A stretch of DNA of 64,000 nucleotides from a gamma proteobacterium HIMB30. Its GTDB lineage: Bacteria; Pseudomonadota; Gammaproteobacteria; Pseudomonadales; Litorivicinaceae. Under the pieces are notes generated by a model that saw only the letters and a program-made list of their open reading frames with translations, was not told the origin of the DNA and did not search any database. Made by a program: the position numbers and the translations under genes. The stretch spans positions 206,482 to 270,481 of the forward strand of contig AGIG01000034.1 of NCBI GenBank assembly GCA_000227525.2, written 5' to 3'. This document shows positions 45,309-55,245 of this stretch, in pieces; the first letter of the stretch is position 1; every line of letters begins with the position of its first letter.

Positions 45309-46225
45309 GAGCTCCCCAAGTAAGGATGTGCCTTCGCCCAGTGCCTTGCAATATCAATTCGACGCGCAATCCAGACTCGGTCGTGAGTCAACACATAATC
45401 CAAAAATCGCTGAAGCGCAATGAATCGGGCCGGTCTACCGATCAGCCGACAGTGTAACCCTACGGACATCATTTTGGGTGCCGTCTCACCCTCTGAATAC
45501 AGCACATCAAACGCATCTTTCAGGTACTGATAAAACTGCTCGGCGGTGTGGAACCCCTGGGCTGTCGCAAACCGCATATCGTTGGTGTCGAGGGTGTAGG
45601 GAACAACAAGGTGTGGGCGACTGGTCTCGACCCGACTCCAAAACGGAAGGTCATCCGAATAGTCATCAGCGTCGTATTCGAAATGGTCATACTGAGCAAC
45701 CAGACCACGGGTGTGCTCGCTCGTTCGTCCTGTGTACCACCCAACAGGCTTCTCACCAGTCAGGCGCGCATGGATCTCGATCGCTTTTTCCATGTGTTCC
45801 CGCTCATCAGATTGAGAATATCCGTCGTAGTTGATCCAACGGTATCCGTGGCTCGCGATTTCGTGACCATCCTTTAGAAATGCCCCAACCACTTCCGGAT
45901 GCCTCTCCATCGCCATGGCAACACCAAAAACCGTCAGAGGGACCTGACGCGAGCGGAATAGTTCGAGGATACGCCACACACCAGCGCGCGAACCATACTC
46001 ATAGATGGACTCCATCGACATGTGACGACGGCCCTCAAACGGTTGGGCACCAATGATCTCGGAGAGAAATATTTCACTGGCTGCATCCCCGTGAAGGATC
46101 GAGTTCTCAGCACCCTCTTCGTAGTTCAAAACAAATTGAACTGCTAAACGTGCCTTGCCTGGCCAATTGGGATGAGGTGGGCTTCCCCCATAGCCTTTTA
46201 AATCGCGTGGATATTCCTGTTCCAA
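45305..46225 (-). CDS. puuE: Cofactor-independent allantoinase PuuE
   Basis: A 306-residue polysaccharide-deacetylase-like enzyme that opens allantoin to allantoate. KARLAVQFVLNYEEGAENSI, HEIASHGYRWINY and WYTGRTSEHTRGLV are family features, and it is not the amidohydrolase-type AllB. First gene of the minus-strand puuE-uraD-alc-allA operon, divergent from puuD. Confidence 0.95.
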   Translation of the reverse strand: MEQEYPRDLKGYGGSPPHPNWPGKARLAVQFVLNYEEGAENSILHGDAASEIFLSEIIGAQPFEGRRHMSMESIYEYGSRAGVWRILELFRSRQVPLTVFGVAMAMERHPEVVGAFLKDGHEIASHGYRWINYDGYSQSDEREHMEKAIEIHARLTGEKPVGWYTGRTSEHTRGLVAQYDHFEYDADDYSDDLPFWSRVETSRPHLVVPYTLDTNDMRFATAQGFHTAEQFYQYLKDAFDVLYSEGETAPKMMSVGLHCRLIGRPARFIALQRFLDYVLTHDRVWIARRIDIARHWAKAHPYLGSS

Positions 46226-46330
46226 ATTCTCTCTCCACTAATTTGTTAATATATTTAGCGACTCGATGTACTAATGTTAACTAATTGCGTCGGGACCCCC
46301 CGAAAAAAAGCACCGCCTAGAGGATAAACT

Positions 46331-47512
46331 ATGGCTGACTACTGGATGGAATGGGCAAGCCTCCTCCTACGCTGGCTCCACGTAATCACGGCAATTGCGT
46401 GGATCGGTAGTTCGTTTTATTTCGTCTGGCTCGACCTCTCTCTTCGCAAAGCCGAACACTTACCCAAGGGCGTGCATGGTGAATCCTGGAGCGTCCATGG
46501 CGGCGGATTTTATCATGTTCAAAAATATCTCGTGGCCCCAGAAGCGATGCCGAAAGAGCTCCACTGGTTCAAGTACGAGAGCTATTTCACTTGGATCAGT
46601 GGTTTCTCGCTCCTGATCGTAACTTACTATTGGGGAGCACAGGTATTCCTAATCGACTTATCGGTGGCTGACCTATCGGTTCAGCAGGCAGTCGGGCTGT
46701 CGCTCGGGTCACTGGCGGTCGGTTGGATCATATACGATGGGCTTTGTAAGACACCGGCCGGCAAAGATCTGCGAGTACTCGGTCTCCTTGTTTACGTTGT
46801 AGTTTTACTAGCCGCTTACGGCTATAGCGAGATCTTCAGCTCACGCGCTGCATTACTGCATGTTGGGGCGATGGTTGCGACCTGGATGACCGGTAACGTT
46901 TTCTTCATCATTATCCCTAATCAGAAAAAAGTGGTCGCTTCGCTTAAGCAAGGTAAAACACCAGACCCGGCACTCGGCCTGCAGGCCAAACAGCGTTCTA
47001 CCCACAATAACTATCTGACGCTACCTGTACTTTTTATGATGCTTTCCAATCATTATCCCATGACCTTTGTGGGCGAAGATTTATGGATTTTAGTCGCCCT
47101 AGTGGTCCTGATCGGCGCGATCATTCGCGACTATTTCAATGCCGGACACGCCGGTGCGAATGGGTTCCGCGTTAGATGGCAATGGCCGGTCGCCTCGGTA
47201 CTCATTCTCACGTTAGCGTTTTGGGCTAAGCCTCCCAGTGTCGCTCTAGAAGCCAGTGACATGATTAACGATAATGAAGTGCAGGCGATCGTGACGACTC
47301 ACTGTACAGGTTGCCATGCCGCACAACCGACGATGCCAGGTTTCTCTAGTCCGCCGAAAGGCGTCATTTTAGAAACGCTTGCCGATGTGGAAAAATATAA
47401 GCAACAAATATACGCGCAATCGATTGTGTCTCGAGCGATGCCGCCAGGCAACATGACCCAAATGAGTCAAGAGGAACGCGAAATACTAGGCGGGTGGCTC
47501 GAGAAACATTAG
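46331..47512 (+). CDS. puuD: Membrane urate oxidase PuuD with c-type cytochrome domain
   Basis: A 393-residue inner-membrane protein. The first 300 residues form the DUF989 urate hydroxylase domain with eight helices and the start LRWLHVITAIAWIGSSFYFV. The C-terminus carries a cytochrome c fold with C325-TG-C328-H329 and an RAMPPGNM axial Met region. It oxidises urate to 5-hydroxyisourate and passes electrons to the respiratory chain. The cytochrome domain should face the periplasm. It forms an operon with uraH. Confidence 0.96.
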   Translation: MADYWMEWASLLLRWLHVITAIAWIGSSFYFVWLDLSLRKAEHLPKGVHGESWSVHGGGFYHVQKYLVAPEAMPKELHWFKYESYFTWISGFSLLIVTYYWGAQVFLIDLSVADLSVQQAVGLSLGSLAVGWIIYDGLCKTPAGKDLRVLGLLVYVVVLLAAYGYSEIFSSRAALLHVGAMVATWMTGNVFFIIIPNQKKVVASLKQGKTPDPALGLQAKQRSTHNNYLTLPVLFMMLSNHYPMTFVGEDLWILVALVVLIGAIIRDYFNAGHAGANGFRVRWQWPVASVLILTLAFWAKPPSVALEASDMINDNEVQAIVTTHCTGCHAAQPTMPGFSSPPKGVILETLADVEKYKQQIYAQSIVSRAMPPGNMTQMSQEEREILGGWLEKH

Positions 47513-47602
47513 CATACTTCGAATTCATCATAGGTTAAGGTTTGAGATTGACCCTTCCTGAAAACCCGCCTCAAAAAAAGCGCGATCAATCCGGAGACGA
47601 CT

Positions 47603-47950
47603 ATGACAACGCTCTCAACACATGTGCTTAACACAGCCACAGGCACCCCAGCGGCGGGCCTCGAAATCACGCTAAAACGTATCGAGCCACACCCTAAGGA
47701 AATTGGCATTTTCACCACCAACGTTGATGGTCGCGTATCAGAAAAATTATTATCGGACGAAGATGCCCTGCTGGGAGTCTATGAAATCACCTTCCATGCC
47801 GGTGATTATTTAAAAGGCCTCGGATTAGCGCTTCCGGAATATCCTTTTCTCGACATGATTCCTATTCGATTTGGTATCTCTGAGAACGCGCATTATCACG
47901 TGCCATTACTATTGAGCCCTTACGGATTTTCTACCTATCGAGGTAGTTAA
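47603..47950 (+). CDS. uraH: 5-Hydroxyisourate hydrolase
   Basis: A 115-residue transthyretin-like protein. LSTHVLNTATGTPAAGLEI and the C-terminal YRGS are hallmark sequences of HIU hydrolase. GGAG precedes the ATG. It takes the PuuD product to OHCU. No signal peptide, so it is cytosolic or acts with the cytosolic face of PuuD. Confidence 0.96.
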   Translation: MTTLSTHVLNTATGTPAAGLEITLKRIEPHPKEIGIFTTNVDGRVSEKLLSDEDALLGVYEITFHAGDYLKGLGLALPEYPFLDMIPIRFGISENAHYHVPLLLSPYGFSTYRGS

Positions 47951-48048
47951 CTATCTCCAGCTCAATCGAGTCATTCACCCCCTGGATACTATTGATCACT
48001 GCTTTCATAAATCGAGTTAATTGGAGAACGCATCATGACGATCAATTG

Positions 48049-49374
48049 TCATAACCCTGATTGAATCTCGTCGTGCCAGCGTAGTATTCCGGCTGTAAAT
48101 GTGGCGACGACCCTGTTTTTTGAATCAGGCATCGCAAACATCAAGCTGAATAACTTGTCCCGCACGGTAGCTGCCCGCTCCCATATTTCAGAGCCAACGT
48201 AGTCGCTGGTAATATCAACCAAACAAAAATCCGCGTACTTACCGGGTTCCAATGAGCCAACAGTCTCTTCCTGGTGGATAGCCCTCGCACCACCAAGTGT
48301 GTGCCAATACATCAGCAGCAAGGGGTCCAATACCTGACCCCTTAGCTTTGCGACTTTATATGCCTCGGCCATCGTCACGAAAGGGTTTAATGAAAATCCG
48401 CCACCCACGTCGCTCCCCAAGGCCACATTGATCTCCTTCGACGTGTATCCATTAGCGTCGAAGAGTCCTGAGCCAAGGAACGTATTGCTCGTCGGACAAT
48501 GGATGACAGACGCACCTGCTGCGGCCCATTTCTCGTACTCAATTTCCGTGTTGTGGATCCCATGAGCGAACAGTGACCGATCACTCAGTAAGCCAAATGA
48601 TGCATACACATCGAGATAATCGGTGGCATTGGGAAACAACGCGGAAGTCGCCAAGATCTCGTCTTCTGTCTCGTTGATATGAGTTTGCATCAGTAAGCTT
48701 TGATCGGCTTCCAGAAGCTGGCCGCAGTAATCCAGCATCTTTTCCGAGCAAGAAAGCGCGAATCGAGGCGTGACTGCGTAACCAAATCTTTCGATCTCAC
48801 GACAGCTCTCGATAGCTCTCTGATTGATCGCTTTAAAGGTAGCGAGATCCACCAATAATTGATCGGGAGCACCTTGATCCATGCCCGTGATACCAGAGAC
48901 GAGATTCAAACCGATGTCACGATTTGAGACTTGTAAAGCTTCCAATGCCACGTCATGAATCGTGGAAAAAACAGCTGCAGAAGTCACCCCCTTCTCCAGA
49001 ATCAGTGCCAAGAACCTAGCGGCTCGTCCATCCGCATATGATCTATCCCCATATCTGATTTCCTCGGGGAACGTGTACTTGTCCAACCAATCGAGGAGTG
49101 AGGCGCCGTATGAAGCAATGACTGGTAACTGCGGATAATGCACATGTGCGTCAACGAAACCAGGAATGATCAAATGCTGGGTATTAACGACTTGATAGTG
49201 GGAATACTCGTCAGGAACCTGAGAACCAATAGATAAGATTCGTCCCTCGCTTCCGACTACCATCACCCCGTCGTCGTCATAGAGATATTCGTTCTTTTCA
49301 CCATCATCAAGCAGAGTAAAAAGCTTGCCTCTGATGACGAAAGGCTCATTTTGTTCTGAAACCACAAATCTCAC
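48049..49374 (-). CDS. guaD: Guanine deaminase
   Basis: A 441-residue amidohydrolase that makes xanthine from guanine. Zinc ligands are seen in GFVDAHVHYPQLPVIASYG, MQTHINETEDE, LFAHGIHNTEIE and GSDVGGGFSLN. A short leader region (about 12 residues) is divergent. It is the last gene after xdhABC and follows xdhC by 49 bases, so guanine and hypoxanthine feed the same urate pool. Confidence 0.95.
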   Translation of the reverse strand: MRFVVSEQNEPFVIRGKLFTLLDDGEKNEYLYDDDGVMVVGSEGRILSIGSQVPDEYSHYQVVNTQHLIIPGFVDAHVHYPQLPVIASYGASLLDWLDKYTFPEEIRYGDRSYADGRAARFLALILEKGVTSAAVFSTIHDVALEALQVSNRDIGLNLVSGITGMDQGAPDQLLVDLATFKAINQRAIESCREIERFGYAVTPRFALSCSEKMLDYCGQLLEADQSLLMQTHINETEDEILATSALFPNATDYLDVYASFGLLSDRSLFAHGIHNTEIEYEKWAAAGASVIHCPTSNTFLGSGLFDANGYTSKEINVALGSDVGGGFSLNPFVTMAEAYKVAKLRGQVLDPLLLMYWHTLGGARAIHQEETVGSLEPGKYADFCLVDITSDYVGSEIWERAATVRDKLFSLMFAMPDSKNRVVATFTAGILRWHDEIQSGL

Positions 49375-49423
49375 CTTAGGGTCTTTATCTCGAAGTTCAT
49401 GATCAGTGTCCTCGGAGTATGCT

Positions 49424-50140
49424 TCACTTTTTGATACCCTCTGCCGCTTGCCAAAGAAGAAATTCTGCGACAGCTGACACCGCTATCACTGAAGGTTCCT
49501 TGCCAGTGATGCCAACAATACCGACTGGACAGTTGATTCGATCCGGGTCGAGGCCGAGATTTTTCAATCGACTCTTGAATCGTGCTTTCTTTGACTTCGA
49601 ACCGATCAATCCAATACAACCGACCACGTCTCGTTCGATGAGTGTACGACATATCTCAAAGTCCAGCTCATGGCTATAGGTCATCACGAGGTGATACGCC
49701 TTCGGTGGAATTGAGCCGATTAAACTCGAGAGGTCGGAATAAGCAGCACCTAATTCAACTCGGTCGTCGAAGGTCAACAAGGGATGAGGAATTGTCGACA
49801 TAATACTGGCAATCGAGGATCCCACATGCCCAAGCCCATACAGAACCATTGGAAAATCTGTTTTTAAATTTGTTTCTGGTTCCTCAACGGCACTAAACTT
49901 CAGGTCGACAATCCCACCGCAACATTGGGCCAAGACAGGACCCAGCGGCAGACTAACTTGAGATTCTCGTCGTCCCTCGGCAATCATGCTCCGGGCCCGC
50001 TCGGTCGCGAGTAACTCCAGCTGACCGCCGCCAATCGAGCCAACTTGTGAATCGGAACTAACCCACATTCTTGTGCCCTCAGCACGAGGGGCGCTACCCA
50101 ATACCCGGATAATTTCGACTAGGATCCAGTTTTCGCGCAC
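49424..50140 (-). CDS. xdhC: Xanthine dehydrogenase accessory protein XdhC
   Basis: A 238-residue protein from a GTG at 50140 (AGGTG upstream). EIIRVLGSAPRAEGTRMWV and VGSIGGGQLELLATERA form the N-terminal XdhC_CoxI domain; LYGLGHVGSSIASIM and CIGLIGSKSKKARFK the Rossmann part. It delivers sulfurated molybdenum cofactor to XdhB. The upstream open frame to 50326 lies inside xdhB and is rejected; real overlap with xdhB is 22 bases. It is the third XdhC-type protein of the window. Confidence 0.88.
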   Translation of the reverse strand: MRENWILVEIIRVLGSAPRAEGTRMWVSSDSQVGSIGGGQLELLATERARSMIAEGRRESQVSLPLGPVLAQCCGGIVDLKFSAVEEPETNLKTDFPMVLYGLGHVGSSIASIMSTIPHPLLTFDDRVELGAAYSDLSSLIGSIPPKAYHLVMTYSHELDFEICRTLIERDVVGCIGLIGSKSKKARFKSRLKNLGLDPDRINCPVGIVGITGKEPSVIAVSAVAEFLLWQAAEGIKK

Positions 50141-52455
50141 TGGACACACCTGAGAATTTCCTGTGGGGTGGCCGGCGCGTTCAGTTGGGGCCAAAACTGA
50201 TTGTCTGGACTCAAACCACTGATGGCGTGACAAATCGCGGAATGTACACTGATCGCCAGCATAAACGGCGGTTCTCCGACCGCTTTGGACTGATAAAGCA
50301 TCTCTCGAGGGTTCGCGCCATCCCATAGCTCGATATTCATTTGTGGTCGGTCGATGGCGGTTGGGATCTTGTAGGTACTGAGGCCGTGCGTCATCAGTTC
50401 ACCATGAGTCGAATAAACCAGCTCTTCTGACGTCAACCAACCCATGCCTTGAATATACCCGCCCTCAATCTGACCCAAATCAATGAGGGGGTTGAGGCTC
50501 TTACCGACGTCGTGAAGTATGTCGGCCCTTAAGACCCTAGAGACACCTGTCAATGTATCGATCTCTACCTCGGTCACTGCCGCCCCGTTCGCGAAATAAT
50601 AAAATGGACGACCCTTGCCTGTCTCCGGATCCCAGCCAATATCCGGCGTCGCGTAGTGTCCAGTCGCGCTCAGCGGTACACGCGCAAACCAGGCACGTCT
50701 CGACAGGTCCGCGAAGGTCAGTTTGTGATCCTCGATTTCGACTGTACCATTCGAAAAATGAGCCTCAGCTGAGGTTTGGTAGGTCTCCCGCAGGAAAGCC
50801 TCTAACCTGTTTCTGATCTTTGTCGCAGCGACTAATGCCGCCATTCCATTAAGATCCGAGCCACTGGAAGCTGCTGTTGGCGACGTATTAGGAACCTTAT
50901 CTGTTCTGGTGGAGGTAACCTGTATCGAATCGATTTCAATACCCAGATGTGCCGCCACGACTTGTCGAATCTTCGTGTGCAGGCCTTGACCCATCTCCGT
51001 GCCTCCATGATTGATAGAGACCGAACCATCCTTGTAGACGTTGAGTAGCGCGCCGGCCTGGTTCAGAAAACTCGCTGTAAACGAAATACCGAACTTCACA
51101 GGCGTGAGCGCGATTCCTCTTCTAAAACGCGTCATCTGCCCATTCTCAAGATCAATTGCTTTTCTCCGGTTCCGGTAATCAGAGGTTTCTGCCAATCTTT
51201 GAATCAATTCGGGCAAGACATCCTCGTTGACCAACATACCGTAGGGGGTCTCTCTGCCAGATACGCCATAAAGGTTGAGTAGACGGACATCTAGGGGATC
51301 TTTACCTGTGACTTTTGCGATGACATCCATACATCGCTCGATACCCACCATCCCCTGTGGACCACCAAAACCTCGAAACGCGGTGTTCGAGACCGTGTGT
51401 GTTTTATACCGATTCGAGGTGATTCGGATCGAGGGAATAAAATAGGCATTTTCGGCATGAAATAGAGCTCGATCATTCACTGACCGGCTGAGATCGGAAC
51501 TCCAGCCACAACGCGAACTCAGCTCAATATCGGCCGCCAAAATCAGGCCATCTGCATCGTGGCCAACCTTATAATTGACCAAGAAATCATGCCGCTTGCC
51601 TGTGATACGCATGTCATCATCGCGGTCCAATCGAAGCTTGACCGGTAGACCGGTCAGGTGGGCACCAAGGGCAGCGAACATTGCGAAATGGGCGGCCTGA
51701 CTCTCTTTGCCACCAAAGGCCCCACCCATGCGTCGAATCTCAACTGTCACGGTTGCCGCATTGATGTCTAGTAGATTGGCAATCAGGTCTTGCACTTCCG
51801 TCGGATGCTGAGTAGAGCTCACCACATGAATACCATCTGATGATGGGACCACTAGCGCTACTTGACCCTCCAGATAGACATGATCTTGGCCACCAATCGA
51901 AAGGCCACACTCGGTGACACACGGGCACTGGTTGAAAGACGAATCTGTGAAGTGGTTGCTTAAAACAAGTGGTTCATGAAGGACCTGCCCTACTTCAGCT
52001 GCCTCAGCGATGGTTGATACCACAGAGTTCAGCGGCTCTCCGTTGACGCGGTACATCCTCGCAATCCGACGCGCGACCTCTCGATCCTCAGATAACACCA
52101 CACCAACCGGCTGATAGGAGTAGGTCGTCTCATTGATCGGTAGCAGTGGCTCATCGTGAACTACAGGGCCAGCGTTATTCTCACCCGGAATATCTGCACC
52201 GGAATAAAAAATGTGGCGACCGCCAGGGAAGTTCTCGAGATCACCCTCATCGGGAGCCTGAATGCGGAGCGTACGACTCGGTATGCGAGGGCCCAACACC
52301 AACGCCGCATGAAGGCATCCCTTCGGCTCTAGGATATCGTCGCAATAAATCGCCTGACCGGTCAGATGCTCCAGGTTGCTATCGTGAACTTCCGCAACAC
52401 CAATCGGAAGAGTTTGACCGATTTTCCCCTGGCTATTCATTGAGAGCACTTCCAC
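50119..52455 (-). CDS. xdhB: Xanthine dehydrogenase molybdopterin-binding subunit
   Basis: A 778-residue subunit that hydroxylates hypoxanthine and xanthine to urate. GGAFGGKESQAAHFAMFAAL, NTAFRGFGGPQGMVGIE (the substrate-binding Arg and Phe) and KAVGEPPFMLAISVHSA with the catalytic Glu are present, so it is a true xanthine-type and not a CO-type active site. An in-frame ATG at codon 6 is an alternative start. Overlaps xdhA by 23 bases. Confidence 0.96.
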   Translation of the reverse strand: MEVLSMNSQGKIGQTLPIGVAEVHDSNLEHLTGQAIYCDDILEPKGCLHAALVLGPRIPSRTLRIQAPDEGDLENFPGGRHIFYSGADIPGENNAGPVVHDEPLLPINETTYSYQPVGVVLSEDREVARRIARMYRVNGEPLNSVVSTIAEAAEVGQVLHEPLVLSNHFTDSSFNQCPCVTECGLSIGGQDHVYLEGQVALVVPSSDGIHVVSSTQHPTEVQDLIANLLDINAATVTVEIRRMGGAFGGKESQAAHFAMFAALGAHLTGLPVKLRLDRDDDMRITGKRHDFLVNYKVGHDADGLILAADIELSSRCGWSSDLSRSVNDRALFHAENAYFIPSIRITSNRYKTHTVSNTAFRGFGGPQGMVGIERCMDVIAKVTGKDPLDVRLLNLYGVSGRETPYGMLVNEDVLPELIQRLAETSDYRNRRKAIDLENGQMTRFRRGIALTPVKFGISFTASFLNQAGALLNVYKDGSVSINHGGTEMGQGLHTKIRQVVAAHLGIEIDSIQVTSTRTDKVPNTSPTAASSGSDLNGMAALVAATKIRNRLEAFLRETYQTSAEAHFSNGTVEIEDHKLTFADLSRRAWFARVPLSATGHYATPDIGWDPETGKGRPFYYFANGAAVTEVEIDTLTGVSRVLRADILHDVGKSLNPLIDLGQIEGGYIQGMGWLTSEELVYSTHGELMTHGLSTYKIPTAIDRPQMNIELWDGANPREMLYQSKAVGEPPFMLAISVHSAICHAISGLSPDNQFWPQLNAPATPQEILRCVQCAKTGS

Positions 52456-53821
52456 TCAAAAAATTATCGACCAAGTTTTTTGATACGGCGAGACGATACC
52501 ACGCGTCGGCTCTATGGTCGGACAGGGGGCTGAAGTCCGAGGCCAAATCATCAGGATTCAGCGATTCCATGGTCTTTCTGGCGAGCATTGGCGTCCCGGC
52601 CATACCCCCGAAAGCAAAACGATAACGGCTCACACCACTAGCCAACTCCACCATCGCGGCTAAGACAATACTGATATCCTGGTCATGCCTCTTACTGATT
52701 TTTTCGACCACTAATCTCTTTATATCGCTCCGTCGAGGAACTAGAACTGAGACCAGGACTTCATCTGGACGCAGATCTTGGTTTCCGTACTCGATAAAGA
52801 AGTCCTCGATGGGAAGAATTCGCTCTGCGTGACGCGAACGTAGTTTCAGTGTCGCGCCCAAAGCGATTAACACTGGACTTGAGTCTCCAATTGGTGAGCC
52901 GTTGGCGATATTCCCACCTACAGTTCCACTACAACGAACTTGCGGTCCTCCAAACCTTTTTAACCACTTTCGAAGCTCGGGATATTCTGAGATCAAGACG
53001 TTCCCGAAATCTTCGATGGACACCGCAGCCCCAACCTCGACCTCATCTGGTCCGAGGTTCATGGATACGAGCTCTTGACAGAACTTAGTGAGAATCGTGT
53101 GTGCTGGCTTATCAAGTTTCTTGGTTACCCATAAGCCAAAATCGGTTGCACCAGCGACGAGGGTAGCAGATGGAAAGTGATCCCTAAGTTCCAGTAACTG
53201 CTGAAGCTCGCTGGGAGCGTCGATTCTTGAATCACCAGTGGAGATCGAGAAACCACCCATAGACAGGTCACCAAGAATCTGTTCCGCTTTCTGGATTTCG
53301 GCAGCGAAAGCTGAGTCGATAGGAAGATTTTGAGCGGCTCGCGCCGCCTCAATCAAACCACCGTAGCCGGTACAACGACAGAGGTTCCCTGCTAGAGCCT
53401 CCTCCGGCGTCTGGTCTTGCTCACTAATCTGCGCATAAAAGGTAGCCATCACAAAACCTGGCGTACAAAACCCGCACTGCGACAGATTCAAAGGGAGCAT
53501 TTCCCTCTGCACCGTGGCTAAAGATCCAGTCCTGCTGAGAGTCTCGACCGAGATTAACCAGCCTCCATCCAAATAAGCCAATGGATAGATGCACGTATTA
53601 ATTACCCTAAATTGTATAGCCCCGGACTCGTTGAGATGACCGACGACACAGGTGCAAGCGCCACAGTCGCCCTCATTACAACCCTCTTTCGTACCGGTCC
53701 GCATCGCTTCTGATCGCAACCAGCGCATGACCATGTCAGACGGACGCACATCATTCAATATTCTCAATTCACCATCGAAATAAAATCTGATGTGACTACG
53801 TAAGCCCTGTTGTATTTCCAT
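52433..53821 (-). CDS. xdhA: Xanthine dehydrogenase Fe-S/FAD subunit
   Basis: A 462-residue fusion of a ferredoxin-type domain and a FAD domain. The first cluster is in GCNEGDCGACTCVVG; the second in CGFCTPGFVM and [14 protein letters not shown] motifs are VAGATDFGLWVTKKLD and CSGTVGGNIANGSPIGDSSP. Start chosen at 53821 (MEIQQGLRSHIRFYFDG), since the first 9 codons of the longer frame are not conserved. First gene of xdhABC-guaD. Confidence 0.95.
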   Translation of the reverse strand: MEIQQGLRSHIRFYFDGELRILNDVRPSDMVMRWLRSEAMRTGTKEGCNEGDCGACTCVVGHLNESGAIQFRVINTCIYPLAYLDGGWLISVETLSRTGSLATVQREMLPLNLSQCGFCTPGFVMATFYAQISEQDQTPEEALAGNLCRCTGYGGLIEAARAAQNLPIDSAFAAEIQKAEQILGDLSMGGFSISTGDSRIDAPSELQQLLELRDHFPSATLVAGATDFGLWVTKKLDKPAHTILTKFCQELVSMNLGPDEVEVGAAVSIEDFGNVLISEYPELRKWLKRFGGPQVRCSGTVGGNIANGSPIGDSSPVLIALGATLKLRSRHAERILPIEDFFIEYGNQDLRPDEVLVSVLVPRRSDIKRLVVEKISKRHDQDISIVLAAMVELASGVSRYRFAFGGMAGTPMLARKTMESLNPDDLASDFSPLSDHRADAWYRLAVSKNLVDNFLSGSALNE

Positions 53822-54252
53822 AAGCCAATTCAGCCCGATCGAACACAAAACGAATTCTGCAGTACTACCACCGCCGAGATTACCTAAACTCTTCCCGCGA
53901 CGGTAGATTAACGATGCCTAAGCACCCATGCATAAGCAATGTAAAAGTGACAAACGTATTCAAGGAACTTTCAAAAACAAGCTAGTACTTTTCGAAAACG
54001 ATTGAGTCAAAAGCTAAATGCTAGCCGAGGAAATGCTAGGTTTGATGGATAGATATGGACCCCATTAGGATCGTGCAGGACGCGAACACAATATATAAGT
54101 TTCTGATTTTATGATTATAAATAGAATTCTAATCTAAAAAATACCGTCATTTATACCGTCAAAAATTCTTTAGCGATTGTCTCAACCCGCACACGGAATT
54201 ATTGAAACTTAAATGGGACACTGACCTAGTACGTTCACTGTCACCGGTTGAT
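53822..54252. other. Intergenic region upstream of xdhA and downstream of iolG
   Basis: No gene was found in about 430 bases. It is AT-rich with two short direct repeats: AAATGCTAG twice around 54016-54037 and ATACCGTCA/ TACCGTCA near 54140-54162. The xdhA promoter should lie here; I could not define it. Confidence 0.4.
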
Positions 54253-55245
54253 TCAATCAACTTTCACCGGAAATCCAGAAGAAAAACTCGTGCCGGCCGC
54301 CTCCGCTAAAACAAGAGCTTCCATACCATCTGAACCTAAAACCAAGGGGATCGAAGAACTCTGAACACATGACACAAAATGCTCAATCTCTCTTCGATAA
54401 GCGTCCTGATATCGAGTCATAAAGAAGTTTTCAAGTGGGGTCTCCGCTATCCCACCCGCATCAGCCACCACCAAGGATGTTTCACGCATTGAATTGACGT
54501 TGAGTGTCGCGTTTGAGCAGTGAGCCTCTACCCGTTGATCGTATCCAACCGATGCCCTTCGACTGTTAATGATAGTTATCTGTTTATTAGTTTCAGTTGT
54601 CATCAACACACTCGCCGAATCGATATCTTTTCCTTCGGTTCTTGTTTTTTCATCGATTATGGCTCCTCCAGTCGCGTACACCGATACTATCTTTTCATCG
54701 ACTAGCCAACGGGCCATGTCAAAATCATGAATCATCATGTCTTTGAATAGACCCCCGGACGCCCTCATGTAGGAATATGGAGGCGGACTCGGATCGCGGC
54801 TAATGATCAATAGCTGTTCCAGTGAGCCAACAGCTTCTTCCTCCAACTTCGCCTTTAAGGCCATGAAATGCGAATCGAAACGACGTTGGAACCCAAGCAT
54901 TAAGCATCCTTGGTGTTCATCGACAACCTCGAGGACCTGCCTGGTCATATCTAGATCTGTAGAGATTGGCTTTTCACAAAAAACAGCTTTCCCTGCCTTT
55001 ATCGCCCGCTTTATCTGATCTGCGTGTTGATCGGATGGGGTACAAATCAGAACACCATCAACTTCTGAATCATCGAGGATATCTTCGATGGGTGCAGAAA
55101 TCGCTCCGTAAGCATCTACAACTAGTTGTGAAGCGTCAGCCACAGGATCAAAAACATATTTGAGCTGAGCGTCATTAACCATCGAGATTGCTCGTGCGTG
55201 AACACGACCAATCCGACCGGCACCAAGTAACGCTAATCTAACCAT
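54253..55245 (-). CDS. iolG: Inositol 2-dehydrogenase
   Basis: A 330-residue Gfo/Idh/MocA enzyme from the ATG at 55245 (GGAGC upstream), typical of IolG. The NAD-binding start is LALLGAGRIGRVHARAI, the catalytic Lys is in VFCEKPIST, and the DMMIHDFDMARW motif supplies the catalytic Asp/His pair. It oxidises myo-inositol to scyllo-inosose. The open frame extends upstream to 55464 inside the aldolase gene and is rejected; overlap with it is 8 bases. Confidence 0.9.
   Translation of the reverse strand: MVRLALLGAGRIGRVHARAISMVNDAQLKYVFDPVADASQLVVDAYGAISAPIEDILDDSEVDGVLICTPSDQHADQIKRAIKAGKAVFCEKPISTDLDMTRQVLEVVDEHQGCLMLGFQRRFDSHFMALKAKLEEEAVGSLEQLLIISRDPSPPPYSYMRASGGLFKDMMIHDFDMARWLVDEKIVSVYATGGAIIDEKTRTEGKDIDSASVLMTTETNKQITIINSRRASVGYDQRVEAHCSNATLNVNSMRETSLVVADAGGIAETPLENFFMTRYQDAYRREIEHFVSCVQSSSIPLVLGSDGMEALVLAEAAGTSFSSGFPVKVD

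Noticed and set aside
45478..45877. Two plus-strand open frames opposite puuE
   Set aside because: Antisense shadows of a conserved enzyme gene.
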